Shown piece by piece: positions 11,163 to 23,728 of a stretch of DNA of 64,000 nucleotides (within the stretch, counting starts at the first letter, position 1; each line of letters begins with the position of its first letter). The position numbers were made by a program, and so were the translations under genes. The stretch is taken from NCBI GenBank assembly GCA_037074765.1, contig JBAMDO010000015.1:372001-436000 (forward strand), given 5' to 3'. Origin of the DNA: Mansonella perstans. Lineage: Eukaryota; Nematoda; Chromadorea; Rhabditida; Onchocercidae. The notes under the pieces were generated by a model. That model was not told the DNA's origin, did no database searches, and was given only the letters and a program-made list of their open reading frames with translations.

Positions 11163-12926
11163 GTACCTGTAACATACTTAAAGTGCAATAGGTTTGTGGA
11201 TCATTTCAAAACAATATCCAGTTCATCACAAGATTATCCCACGAGTACAGATTTCGCTTTCTTAATATAATTGCAATGTATAAGTTTGGAAAGCTATAAG
11301 TTTAAAAATTCCTGCTGCTTTCTATTTCCATAAATTCTTCGCCTTTTTTTTTATCATCCAGTAGATAAGTCTTTTCAATGATATTATCATCTTTTTTTTC
11401 TGAAAAAATAAATGCACTGTTAAAATTCGCAACAAAATTTTCCTCGCAACTAGTATTAGACCATGCAATTTAAGATTAATTCGTGTGGAAATACAAAAAC
11501 TGATCGAACGTTTGGAAGGGAATTACCTAAACTGGATATCACATAGTTATTTATGATGCATTTGTTAACTGAATACTTTGGGACAGAAACAAATGACCAA
11601 AACTGTTGGAGAAAAGAATTTTATTGAACTCTGCTATCTTATAAAAATACACATACGACCCCCCGCTAGGATATATGCCTAGTAATTGACATCATTCGCA
11701 GACCGATAAGGAACTATTGTTTCAAAACAATATGGGCAACAGTTTGCAAGATTTTTAACGTTAATTTATAGTTTCTAGAAACCATAAACTAACTTTCATA
11801 GTCACAGAAGAGGATCATGTTAGCAAATTGATACGAAAATGATGACTATTGAGCTAAAACTCATAGTACAGCACCATCTGAGGAAGTGATATGTTTAGCT
11901 TCAAATTTAAACAAATTGATTAGTATTTCAACAGCTTTGAAGATATATTGATATAATAGAAGCTAAACAAATATTTGCTTCACCAAGTTATTGTTGCTGA
12001 AGATTTAGCATCTATTCAAATTCAACTGGAAAACAAATGTTTTCCAAGCCGTTCTCTTGAATGATTACATAAATCTTATGCAAAGTTAAATGCAAAGAAC
12101 AACTGTATAATCTGTCAGAAAAACGGAGAGAATTTACGTCAGATGAAGGAATTATTATACAAAAGAAGTTTCTTTGTATTTAAAATGATCATTCCTCAAT
12201 TGTATGAACTTGCTCTAACCTTACATTCAATGGTGTGAATGTCATACACATTCGATAAACCAGATGTAAATTCTTGCCTAATCTGAATGTATGTAACTAC
12301 ACCTGTTATAAAAAGGGTTTCCCTTTCCTACCACTCTTTAATTTTGTTTAAAAGATTCGGCGTTCGACAGTTTACCAGTTCCCAGCTCCAATGACAACTT
12401 CAATTTAACTTCCAATTAAACACGCAAAATTATCCCATTTCCCACCAATAAGGAACTCATATATAACTGTATTTGTGTTCTCCGTATTCACCACGAAAAC
12501 TATTACCATCATCAATAAACTTTTTCAAACATTTTGCATTCGTGTCAGACAACACAGAAAACTTCATCGTTAGTCTCTTCTAAAAAAGTCAACGTCAAAA
12601 GAAACTGAAGGATTCGAAAACCTAGAATGCAACTCTTCTGCATTGTATGAATGATTATTTTATGCGTAATTACTTCTTAAACTTTTCCATTTGTTTTTAT
12701 TTGGCAAACAGCATATTACAATGACAATCACGGATTTTTTAAGCAATGCTTTTTTTCTTCTCAAGCTAATTTCCATTCTTATGAATAACTGATATGCAAA
12801 AATGATTGAAATTTAGGATATACATTTTTAAGAATTAAAATCAAATGCAATTTTAACGACAGCAAAAAAATGTTAAATGCAATTTATTGAAAGTTTTGAG
12901 CTATTTGTTTTTTATTGCAAACAGCA
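11163..12926. other. intergenic, nothing recognised
   Basis: AT-rich sequence with no supported coding, RNA or repeat feature. A short inverted repeat (AAAGGG/CCCTTT at about 12315-12329) follows a TATAAAA-like string, but nothing indicates a transcript. Confidence 0.5.
12911..12916 (-). terminator. poly(A) signal AATAAA of the NRF-6-like gene
   Basis: TTTATT on the plus strand reads AATAAA on the minus strand, 10 nt after the TGA stop at 12927-12929. The 3'UTR would be very short. Confidence 0.5.
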
Positions 12927-15900
12927 TCAGCAATGTGGTTTTATCATTGCTTCCTTCAACGTCATGTCGCCCGTATCGTCATTGGTCACCATTCCAAACT
13001 GTACTTTTACTCGCGGTGGTTTCCGACATCGATGCATTCTTAATTTTCCCATAATCTTATCGATCAACAGAGTTTCCAAAGTGGACACCGGTACCTCGAA
13101 TGCTAAGCTTAAGAAAAAACCAACAAAATAAGCCATTGTGACGGCTATAGCAAATTGATAGAGCTGAAAAAAACCTTTAAAAATAGGGACACAGGATCTG
13201 CATTCTTACTAATAAAGTTAGGATTCATGTGATACAAGCTAGAGAACACAAGTTGCTTATTTTGACATTGTTTACTGATTGCCGATATTCTAATTATGAT
13301 TAAAACAAGTTTCGTCATAACAATTTTAAGAAACAAAAAATAAGAATTATTGAAGACTTGCCATCTGATAAACAGTAGTGAAATGAAAAGCATGTGGTCG
13401 ACTCAAATAATAAATTTGTAACAGAATAGGATGAATTAGATACGCACAAAATGTTATACGACTTAATGGTATCCAGGCTCGCCAACCTAATATATCATTT
13501 ACCGGTCCTGAAATTAAAACTAGAAGTTCATTTATGATTAATTATCATTATCTGTAACATGTATTTCTTTAAGAGAAAAGATGATGCTGAGCATTCAAAA
13601 AGCATTCAAAATTCGAAAATTGATTGTAGTAGAAAGATATTTAACCTCCATATCCAGTGGCGCATGCGAAAGTAACCCATGCTAAACTCAACGCATACGC
13701 ATTACGTCCGAATAGAGCGTAAATAATACGTGTTGCAGTTGATATATCGCCTGTTCGAGCATAATTATACAAACCAAACACGGCTAGAAGTCCAAAAATA
13801 GTAGACAATACCCAGCCGGTCACTATTTTCCACTGAAAAAAATGAGGACTGAAAAAGTTGAAAAAAATGAGGTTATTTCTAACAAAGAAGTTTCTTCTTT
13901 TTTCTAAAAAATTTGAAAATACCTTAGGAAATGTGGGCTGAAGTGTACATTTATGTATGGCGTATCCCACCAATATACCAATTATATACGGATTGCAACG
14001 AATATATGGCTTCACATAGACATCAGGCCAATATGTACTCAAATCCTGCACTCTGCAATCATCTCATTTTTATATGCCGAAATTAAATCACAGGATTCAT
14101 TTATAAAACTTAGAGCGGCATTTCTTCCTTTCATTTCGTGAATTTTTTTGTTTAGTTATTATACAAAGCTTACATTTGATTTAAAGATGATCTCAAAAAG
14201 TTCTCAAAGATCGAAAATATAGAAGCTCGTAAGAAGTTTATTATAATTTAAAGAAGAAAAACAACAGAAATATACAGTTGCAGTTTGGCGGTAAGTATAG
14301 GAGCAGGTGGATAGTTATTCGCAAGAATGATGAGTAAATGCACCAGAGATGACATAGTAATCATTGATAATGCAATAATGATACCAACAAGCTGATTTCT
14401 ACAAATTTATTAATTTTAATCTGAAAAATTTTTGTTGGACAAACAGTTTCTTATTACGATAACATAAATGAATGATAAACAAACTTGTATAGAAGTATAA
14501 GAAGTATTGGTGAAAATATATGAAACTGCATATCATTAGCCATATACCATGTCCATCCCATGCACTTCAAATGTTATAACACTTTAATATTGTAATAATT
14601 TTGCGAAAAGTTTCACAAACAGGTAAAGTTCTTTCAAATAAAAACTGCAATGTCAGTGAATTTCAAGGAAAACAAAGTGATGCGAATATGAATTCGAAAC
14701 CATAACTAAGAATAAAAAAAACTAAACTACTTTATTTTTAGTACTTTATAAAATAGACAGTATTATGAATATCTTTTAAGCTTCAAATAAGAGAAGCAAA
14801 CATTTAAAAATTGAAATACTCTGTCAAGAACCAAGTAAAACTTACAACTTCAACATCTTGTAGCAAAAAATTATTCATATAAATTAAATTAGTCCACCAG
14901 CTTTTCCGACAATAATTTCCTTCAATAGGCCGCCAAAATGGTCCATCAGAGAAATGTGTCAACAGTGTGACATCCAGAATCATAATCATCAAATATATTG
15001 GAGTAAGCCTTCAACAAGCAAGTGCAAAACATATGCTGCATAAACCTTTTAATCTGTTGAAGATTGAGAAACAGTAAGTGGAATCCGGATTCAAATAAAT
15101 ACAAACCTGATATATCGATGAATGTAAAAAAGTGACCACATATCTAATGAATATATTGAACGACCTTTTGCAGCTTCCGTTTTAAACTTTTCCATAAACA
15201 AATATGAGGTTAACATGCCACTGAAAATTAATCGAATAAATTAAAAATCCACAAGCTACATTTAAATATGCTCAATTGAAACTCAAAAAGGCCAAGGAAC
15301 TTCTGAAACTGAAAATGAACCTAAACCAAATATTTAAACCAAGTGTTACACATCTGAAACAACTGAAATTCAAAAACACCTCGAATGTCAAAAACAATCC
15401 ATAATCTATCAAAAGCAGAACTATAACCTAAGATAGAAAAATGAATCAACAGCAAGCGGTGCTTGCACTATGATGAGATTGAAAAACTTCTGTGGAAACG
15501 CAATCATTGTGGGTAATAAATTATCTGAAATAAATCCATTTAATAAGTACTATGGAAATCAAAGACTTAATTATCATAAATCTAATCCTTCATTAAATAT
15601 ACTTGCAATTCTTTTAGGCCTTATATTTTATATGAAAAAGTTGTTTCTTAATTTTAAACTCCTATTACTACATGAAACTTAAAACGCACCAACTGTTAGA
15701 CTACTGATGATATAGTAATATGAATGACCAAGGATGATCCAGAACATACTGAGCACTCTAGTACCATGAAGGCAATGTATCTGATTACTCTGTTTCACAG
15801 TTCTTAGGATATTTCGTCCATTGGTGTAAACCGAAAATGCTAATAACAGTTTTATGAACCAATCTGAAATGTTACAAAAAGCTAAAGGAGTAATTCAACC

Positions 15901-18837
15901 ATAAAAAGTCTAATAATTATTAGCAAATCAAGAAATTGAAGGAGAAATTTAAGTTTACTTAAATTTTTTTTTGTTTTTTTTTTAAAATTAAAAAAATTAA
16001 ATTTTTCTTAAATTTAAACATTGGTGAAAAGTACTTAGAAAAGTTCTACTTTTCACTAATGCTTTTCTTCAATTCACTGATTGCATCAAGTGTTGAAGTG
16101 TTCATGCTCGCACTGATCAGAAAAAGTAATAGTTAGCAGTATAATTTCCAGACAAAGAAGAAAAATTTCTGGAGAATCAAAGCCAGCTTACTTTGTTTCT
16201 TACTGCACATCTCATCTTGTTCATTCTTCAATTCCGGCTGATAAACAAGATAATCATAGAGAGTGCCGAAAAACATCAGTACTATGACAAAAAGCATAAA
16301 AAACCTGCAAAAAGTTCATTTGTATTCATGCAGAAAGTTTGAAATTTCAAGAACAGACAAACATTTATCGAGCAGCAACAGTTGAGAAAGACTTTCTTTT
16401 TTTAACTTTTCCAACCACTCCCAAAATTAATGAACTTTCGAAAGAGATCCATAAAATTTGAAATGACCCATAAAATTTGAATTGAGTTTTACGTAAAACT
16501 AAAATAAAAAGTCTTGGTATTCTGCAATCTTATCAATATTAAACATTCTATTCCAACAAAAGAAAATCTACCAATAGTATCTAAAATAAAATTAGTGGCA
16601 GCTTACATTTCATTTCAATCAGTATTACTGAGTTTAAGCGTATCCAAAAAGCTGTTTTCTAAATTATTATCTATTATAACAAACTTAAATTTAGATTAAA
16701 GTAATGGATTTACAGCACAATTAGTGAAATGGAATCATGGGAAAGCTGGGAGTGCGGTAGATTATTGCGACAAACAATATCCACATTGCATACCACTTTT
16801 CGGCCAGTTGCGCTTTCAGCTGATTTGTAAACTGTAATTTAAAAATCTAGATTTAAAAACATACAATTTTTAAAATGGCTATGGCTTGCATGACACATTA
16901 CAATAGCATTTACTAAAAAAAATTAATTTTTTTAATCATTACTGACCTTCAATTCGTTATTGTTAACATTTTAAGTCAAATCACTCGATTAATATTACCG
17001 ATATTTCCAGTTAAATCTTTCAAATAAATTTTTTTTTGATAATGCGTTAATCTTAAAATTGAAAAAAATGACCTAATTCGACAATTTTCTTCACATCATA
17101 ATTCGTGCAGGAATCTGGTGTGCAGATGCCGTAATTGAGAAGTGGAATTAAAGTAAAGCATTTGTCATTTCCATCATTTGTTTGATTTGAGCGCCAATTA
17201 CTTGAACTTCTCAAAAGAATTATTAAAAAATTTAAAAATTCACAGTTAAACTAAACGTAATGAGTTAAATTGAGCTGGAGAATCTTCATGAAATTCCTGC
17301 TTCGGGTTTCAGTATATCTGGAAAGCATTAATTCCTGAAGATTACTGGTAGAGAACAGGTAAGAAATCTGACTGAAAAGGTTCGGATGAGAACTAGATTA
17401 CTCGCTAAAAATAATGTAGGAACAAACCTGCAATGTTCATTAGCATCTTCAATAGAACTGGAACCAATGTTTTTGAATGGATTAGCATAATTGTATGGCT
17501 GGAAACTGGCCAGGCAGTACTGACCTGACCATCTTTGCCTAAATAAAATTCATTCGATTCCTTAAAAAAATCTTCAAATTTCCCTCAAAGAAATAGATGA
17601 AAGTAAAATTATGGTATTTTTGAAGTCAAAAAACTTGTTTATTTGAATAATCCCATGACTAAAAAGCACTGAAGGACAAGAAAATATACTGCTGGCGATT
17701 TTTGACAACTGAAATACGTCGGCAAGCACTCCACGATCCGATCCATAGATTATTGCCGCTTAAGATACCAGCTGGTATCTTGCCCATTGCATCCAATACT
17801 ATAAAAGATAAAAAAGCAGTTGATTAGCAGCTCCCAAATATGATAAAAAATTTCTGCAATAAAATCGTTACATTTGTTTGAAATCATACCATTGAAAATC
17901 CATTGATCATTTTGATGATGACGTGTTTGAAATTCACAAGTACAATTAACACAGTCATTGTGCTCATTGGAACGAGTATAATCGATGGCTGACCAAAGGA
18001 AATAAGCTATATCAGTAAGGCAAGGTGATGACACATCATATTCCTGAAAATAAACTTCGCAACCATTGAAAGACCAAAAACACAGTTTTTTGTTTCTTTC
18101 ATTGATTCTTTTAAATTTCTCAAATTAATAACCACTATCAATATGCTTCATACATTCAAAAGATAACTATCAGAATTATCAGTTTATTGTATGCATCAAA
18201 TTATCAACAACAATAATCGTAATAAGTTTCAAGGAAAGGTGCAATCATTTCAGGAGAACTATCTCAGTTCTCTCTCTGAACAAACTACAAACAGCTAATC
18301 TACATATGTCGAAATGGAAAGATGACTTTCCGGCAAGAATCAGGATCAGGATGCTAACAGGATCAGGAGTTTCAATTTGACTTTTAATTATCATATTAAT
18401 TTAATACTAGATACTTCTTCATAATGAAGGGAAGATATGTGGATCGAACAAATGATAATATGAAGCAAATAATTTTAAGGGAGAAGTAAAAAATAAAAAA
18501 ATGGAAGTATGTAACACTAAATTAATAGAGCAAAAGTTAAAAGAAATACCTTCAACGGTTCCAACAAACTGATTAATCGTCTGATGTATGACTCATCACC
18601 TGTTTTCAATGACTTCTCAAATTTTCCAGTTGGTCGAAGAAATAAAGTTTTAAAGAAATCCAAGTCAACGATTAATTGCCAGTGAGAATCAGCGAAAAAT
18701 TCAGTAACAAATGCTCCTAGCACATTATCAGCATCTTTTCTACCCTCTAACCGTATCTCTTCTTCCAAGAATTCATCAGCAATTACTAGGAGAAATGGAA
18801 AGATCGAAAAGAAATAAATCTCTTTCAAAATGTGCAT
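12927..18837 (-). CDS. NRF-6-like (nose resistant to fluoxetine) acyltransferase-3 membrane protein
   Basis: Seventeen exons: 18550-18837, 17890-18043, 17690-17798, 17428-17538, 17073-17209, 16714-16831, 16192-16304, 15690-15863, 15428-15524, 15107-15220, 14846-15008, 14485-14564, 14276-14398, 13923-14052, 13646-13832, 13362-13507, 12927-13163; 826 aa. It has a signal peptide (residues 1-20), then a Cys-rich lumenal NRF domain (IGSWSACRRI, WSGQYCLASFQP, NYGICTPDSC). The multi-pass acyltransferase-3 region starts at about residue 344, with HGTRVLSMFWIILGH at 376-390, KSWWTNLIYMNN at 507-518 and GWTWYMANDMQF after it. C. elegans NRF-6 and NDG-4 relatives are intestinal and hypodermal membrane proteins involved in lipid or yolk and drug transport; the acyl acceptor is unknown. 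Exon 16 ends ATG before GCAAGT, so the last intron is of the GC-AG type. All other junctions are GT-AG. Confidence 0.92.
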
Positions 18838-19739
18838 CGGAACAGCAACATAAATATCAAAATATCGTGAAGTATAATTTTAGATAGAAATAGCACTTCA
18901 TGTAATTTGAAATAATTTAGCAATAAAGCATTGCTTCAAGATGGTAGCAATCTTATCAGTGCAATATGATATTATCAGTGAACATAGGCGATAGCTAGAG
19001 CAATGAAAGCAGAAAGATTGGTTGCAACAAAATCGATCATCGATCTTTCCGTTTTACCCTAGTGTTGCCTGCCTTGTGAAATGAAATTTCAACAGTTGGA
19101 CTTTACAGTAATGAACCATTAATTTGTTCATTTATTTGTTGATGATAATGATGGTAAGAAAAAGAATGGATGAGAGAAATTATTTACATTTAACTTTGAC
19201 CTGAAACATCCATGATAATCTGATAGTAACAGTAAATGCTTTTCATCTCTTAAAAGTTTTTTCAGCATTCCCCTCCAAGTAAATTACAAACTGATGAACT
19301 TCACCATTTAATGACTATCGCTCGAATTCTTGCTTCACAGCAAATAATCATTAAGCAGAAAAGAGAAATAATTACAAGTTTAATTTTTTTTTTTTTTTTT
19401 TTTTAACACTAGTAATGAAGATCAATCATAGACGACCTTAAAATTAGAGCAATTATCATTTGTAATACTGCTAATTGGCTGTGGAATTGCAACATTTCAG
19501 TGATGGCATGCATTGCTAGCATGAAATTGTTACAGTTTACATTTTTATTGAATTAAATGAAAACTAAATTAAAGCGTTAAGTCAAATCATCCAATTGACA
19601 ATAATGAAATCTAAAAATCCACCCAATAAATTTTTGGAAACAATCATTTTGGGGATCATTGGCCTATAAAATTCTTTAAAACAAAAAGTTGAGCTCATCA
19701 AAGACTTATCGACTTTTAAGAATTTTTTTTTGAATGAAA
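18838..19739. other. intergenic region upstream of the NRF-6-like gene
   Basis: Holds a T tract at 19386-19404. A minus-strand acceptor (ATTTTATAG) near 19660 is followed by short open frames that could be a further exon of the 19740-20040 candidate, but no frame is convincing. Confidence 0.4.
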
Positions 19740-20040
19740 TTACCGTAATATGCACATAACGCGATACACCAGAAATCCTACCAGTGTTATTGGCTCGATC
19801 TTTAATTGCACACTAACAAATCTATGAAACTCAGATTTTTTGCAATCTGCAAATAAATCCCCTAACAATACAGAACCACTAATACCATCGTTTGCGCCAT
19901 CTTCACCGTGCGAATTGATAAGCTGATCAATGCAAAAATCGACAAGTTAACAATTCTAAAAATTCTTTTAAAAAGATTCTGATAAAAAATGCTAGGAAAT
20001 GTAATAGCAAGATCATTTTTACTTGTTCACATATCAACAT
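19740..20040 (-). CDS. unidentified small protein candidate (about 66 aa)
   Basis: Exon 1 is 20023-20040 (MLICEQ, ending before GTAAAA). Exon 2 is 19740-19922 (after TTGATCAG), reading LINSHGEDGANDGISGSVLL, then GDLFADCKKSEFHRF and QLKIEPITLVGFLVYRVMCI, ending ILR-stop. Exon 2 has amino-acid composition and codon use like a real protein and is clearly less AT-rich than its surroundings. The first exon is weaker. A donor (CG before GTAATT) overlaps the stop, so the gene may have more exons toward 19660. It lies on the same strand as sap-49, about 290 nt beyond its stop, a spacing compatible with a downstream operon gene. No family recognised. Confidence 0.4.
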
Positions 20041-20325
20041 ACATCATAAAACAGCAGCAAAACCAACGAACAATTGAATATAATTAGGAAAATGACGAAA
20101 ATTGCATACCCTAATTCTCAGTGTCTTAAAATCTATGTAATTTGATTTACTGAAACAGTTTCTAGTTTTACATTTTCAACGCTATCAATTAATACTGAAA
20201 TAAACTTTGGGAGTTACCATGAGATGAAAATTATGAATAAAAAGCGAAGATCAAAATCATATGCAACTAAAATTTGAAACTGAAATATTCTAAAGTATCC
20301 AATGAATAAAACAACAAGTTAAAAT

Positions 20326-23062
20326 TTAAGATGTTGGCGCAGGAACAGATGCCGGAGGAGGTGGTGGTCGAGAGGGACGTATGACAGGAGGTGGTGGAGG
20401 ACGCATCATTCGCACTGAAGGAGGTGGTGGTGGAGGAAATGGCGCACGACCTTGCATGGGAGGAAACGGTGGCGGTATTCGCGGGAAACCGCGTGGAGGA
20501 GGTGGTGGAGGTGGTGTCGGCGTCGGTGTTGCTGGCGGTCGCATTCCCGGTGTTACTGGTGGTGGTGGCGGCATTCCCCACATTGGTAATGGAGCTGAAA
20601 TTTTAAATTAGTGTATAATTTTTGGAGAATGAAGAACAATCACGTGAATTTACTGAGGTTTTTGGTTTTAAATTAAAAGGTTGCCAAATAACTCAATTGT
20701 TTAGACGGCGTGGGACATAACCGAGTTTTGTTAAGTTTTAATTGAATGGAATACAATGTTGTGAAAATAAAAGTATTAAATACTCACCACTCATTGGCGG
20801 CGGTGGTCTGGGAGTGCCCAGCGGTGTTGGCGGAGCAGGTGGTGGAGGTGGCGGTGGGATTGGTGTTGCGCCGGGCGTAGGCATAGGTGGTGGTGGTGGC
20901 GGAAAGATCGCTGGCGGTGGTCCACCCATTGGTGGGATCATCGGTGGAGGTATTGGAGGACCTGGTGGTGGTGGATGAAGTACAGGAGCGAGTGGCAATT
21001 TTCCATCGGAGAATATTTGATTTGGTTTGTCTGAAGGGAACAAAGGATTCTGTGCAGCTAGCATTCGCTCGGCAGCAGTACCGTGCCGTTCGCCCTAAAG
21101 TTTTGACAGAAGTTGAAATAAAAGAAATCGCTACTTTTAACAAAGTTAACACCACTCGTCCAAGATTGCTACGCTAAATCTGACTTTTAAAACTCGCTTT
21201 TTTTTGAAAAGAAAAAAACAACTTTAAATGATAGGAATACGAGGCGTTACGAAGTTTTAAAAGTTTTTCTGCAAAACCTCAGTCAGATTAATAAATCTTA
21301 AAAACTTTTTCTACCGACTAAAAGCGAATTTTCAATCAGTAATTTCTCCCCTCTGTAAATAAAAATTAATCTATAACATTAAGGCAGTGATCTAAGGCCT
21401 ACCTTAAACGAAGAGAGCAACAAAACCAAAAATTAAAGAAAAAGAACAAACCTTCGTATCTTTTTTGAATGCGTAACTCACAGTGATAGCTCGATTGCAA
21501 AGAAACTGCCCATTCATTGCTTCAATAGCTGAATCTGATGCTTCAAAGGATGCAAAATTAACGAATGCAAAACCTTTGCTGTTACCCGTCTCAGCATCAC
21601 GCATTATTTTTGGAACCTGAAAAATGACAAATTGGATTTGGATAGAAAGCCTAAAAAATGATAATATCTTCAATGATGCATTTTATAAAATACGCGAAAT
21701 CATACATGCTTTTCCGCATAAAAATATAGAAAAATCCTCCTTTCAAGAAAGAGGTTTTTCTCTGCATAAAAATGTAGATCAACAAAGAAAAGCGTAAGCT
21801 TAATTACCAGATGACGGAAAAGATTCATGGTTATTTAGTTGAGGCAAGGAAAAAAACCTGTAAGATAACTCCAAATGCACTGAATGTATCAAAAAGTAAT
21901 TTCTCATCCACTTCTGGATCCAGATTGCCGACGAATACATTTGCGCCAACATCCATATTCTTTTCATGAGCAGACGCCTTATTTACCTGGAAAAATTAAT
22001 TGTTTCAACTGTTATTAACTGGAGGAAAGATAATGTTTTGTTAATGTAGTCCTTCTTACTTTCTAATAATTTCATTGCTTTGTTTAATTATTTCTTCTGA
22101 AACCCAAACAAGAATGACAAGAAAACTCAGCTCAAAATTATTAAACATGAAAGAAAGTTTTCATGAAGGAATAGAACGGCTCAGAGTTTCTGTGCAAAGG
22201 AGAGGTCCATTTCGGTTTCAATCATAATGCTACTAAGGTCATGAACTGCCATGCTAATCAAATTACACTTTCTGAGCAAAATACATTGATGGTTGCGTTA
22301 AATGTTCTTCAATTTGAGGACATTCTCAAATGATTTTCAATATGATTTTAATAACCTTTATAGGTTTCCCATATAATTTTATCATATTCATTATCTTGAT
22401 TGCATAATCAGCATCTTCTTCACCCATGAATTCAATAAAACCAAATCTGAAACCAGAAACTCTTGCAAGTAAGAACTAATGATCACATAAATTCAATATA
22501 AGTAACAAAAATAAGAAGAATTGACGTTCAGTCTATGTAAATCAAAATCCATGAAAATTTTATATGTGCACTAGTAAACTGACTTGCAAATTTAAAGAAG
22601 ATTTAACAATAGAATTCAAACTCGATTCCAAATTAAAAAATGAAATAACCCTTGATGTGAGCTTGTCACTCGGTCTTTCGGCATATTCACCGATACAACT
22701 GGTCCTGCTTGCACAAATAGTTCCCATAAAATTGCATCAGTTACTTTCTCATCCAAACCACCAACATAAATTGTTGCATCTGGAAGCACATTTCATAGAA
22801 AAAAGTTGTTAGTACTAATCTTCTCTCAATCTATTAAAAATAGTGTGATCAAATATACTATGTATTTTGAATCACTGGATTATGTGATATAATTCAAAAA
22901 TCCTTGCACAAAAACACTAAAGTATATTTCGAGAAGATTGTGAAATGTTAAGAATAAATTACCCAAACATAACTTGTAAATGAAAGACGATACTGGCAAT
23001 GTATTTCAAGAAAAACATATTCACTCACCTTGATTCCTCTCCAAAATAGGTCCTGCTGACAT
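20326..23062 (-). CDS. sap-49: Splicing factor 3B subunit 4 (SF3B4/SAP49)
   Basis: Seven exons: 23029-23062, 22650-22779, 22356-22446, 21858-21986, 21452-21616, 20788-21094, 20326-20594; 374 aa. The N-terminus [20 protein letters not shown] matches SF3B4. RRM1 has RNP2 TIYVGGL (14-20) and RNP1 GFGFIEF (55-61). RRM2 has NVFVGNL (101-107) and KGFAFVNF (142-149), followed by the signature [19 protein letters not shown]. Residues from about 205 to 374 are Pro-rich with many PPPPP runs interspersed with Gly and Met, as in the family. SF3B4 is a U2 snRNP SF3b subunit that contacts pre-mRNA near the branch site. The gene lies 666 nt downstream of ARP6 on the same strand. A GTATTGCAG acceptor lies about 14 nt before the ATG. 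The exon encoding RRM1 starts with a GG-split codon after CATCAAGG. Confidence 0.95.
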
Positions 23063-23728
23063 ATTCGGAAATAAAACTGCAATACGTGATATGTAATATG
23101 TAATACGAAGTAAGCACTATTCAGTGGCAAATTTCCTACAATATTTGAAATCACTAACATATGTACAGTGATGTCAAAGAGCGTTCATCGAAAATCTTAT
23201 TATTTCTTATAAATCTACAATAAAAGTTTGAACGTTTACTACTGGGCATAATCTGAGTTGATACACGAATAATTCGTGTCCGACATTTTGATAGACTACC
23301 AGGCTTTAGGGTATTAGGGAATCCAAAAAAAAAAGGATTTTTAGGTTGAGTTTAAAAAGTGAGAATGGAAAGAAATGAAGCAATTCCAGAAGCAATTTTT
23401 GAACAATCATAAACCGATCGCCTTGTCTTGATTAGCCTACATTCTAACACTCTATAATGTGTTTTTGCGAATGAGGAAAGATTTTGTTTCCAGATCATAA
23501 GTAACCTCTTATCGTTCTTAACGCTGTGACACCACATGTTACCTATGAAATGTCATTATAGGCTTCTGAACGCAGAATCTAACGAAAATGAAATCATGTA
23601 AAATATTTCCATGAATAATACGATGAAATATGATCGCCAACACCATCAAAAATTTCTTCTTAGGTACAACAGAAACAATGAGATCATCAACGATAATGAC
23701 TTTTAAAATAAAACAATAAAAGCTAAAG
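23063..23728. other. spacer between ARP6 and SF3B4 genes
   Basis: No gene seen. It is the 3'UTR of ARP6 plus spacer. A short palindrome AATCC-A(10)-GGATT lies near 23320. Two minus-strand open frames (23352-23537, 23539-23739) lack any recognisable feature; the second only shadows the last ARP6 exon. Confidence 0.5.

Noticed and set aside
20381..21177. Glycine-rich open frames on the plus strand
   Set aside because: Antisense shadows of the polyproline exons of SF3B4.
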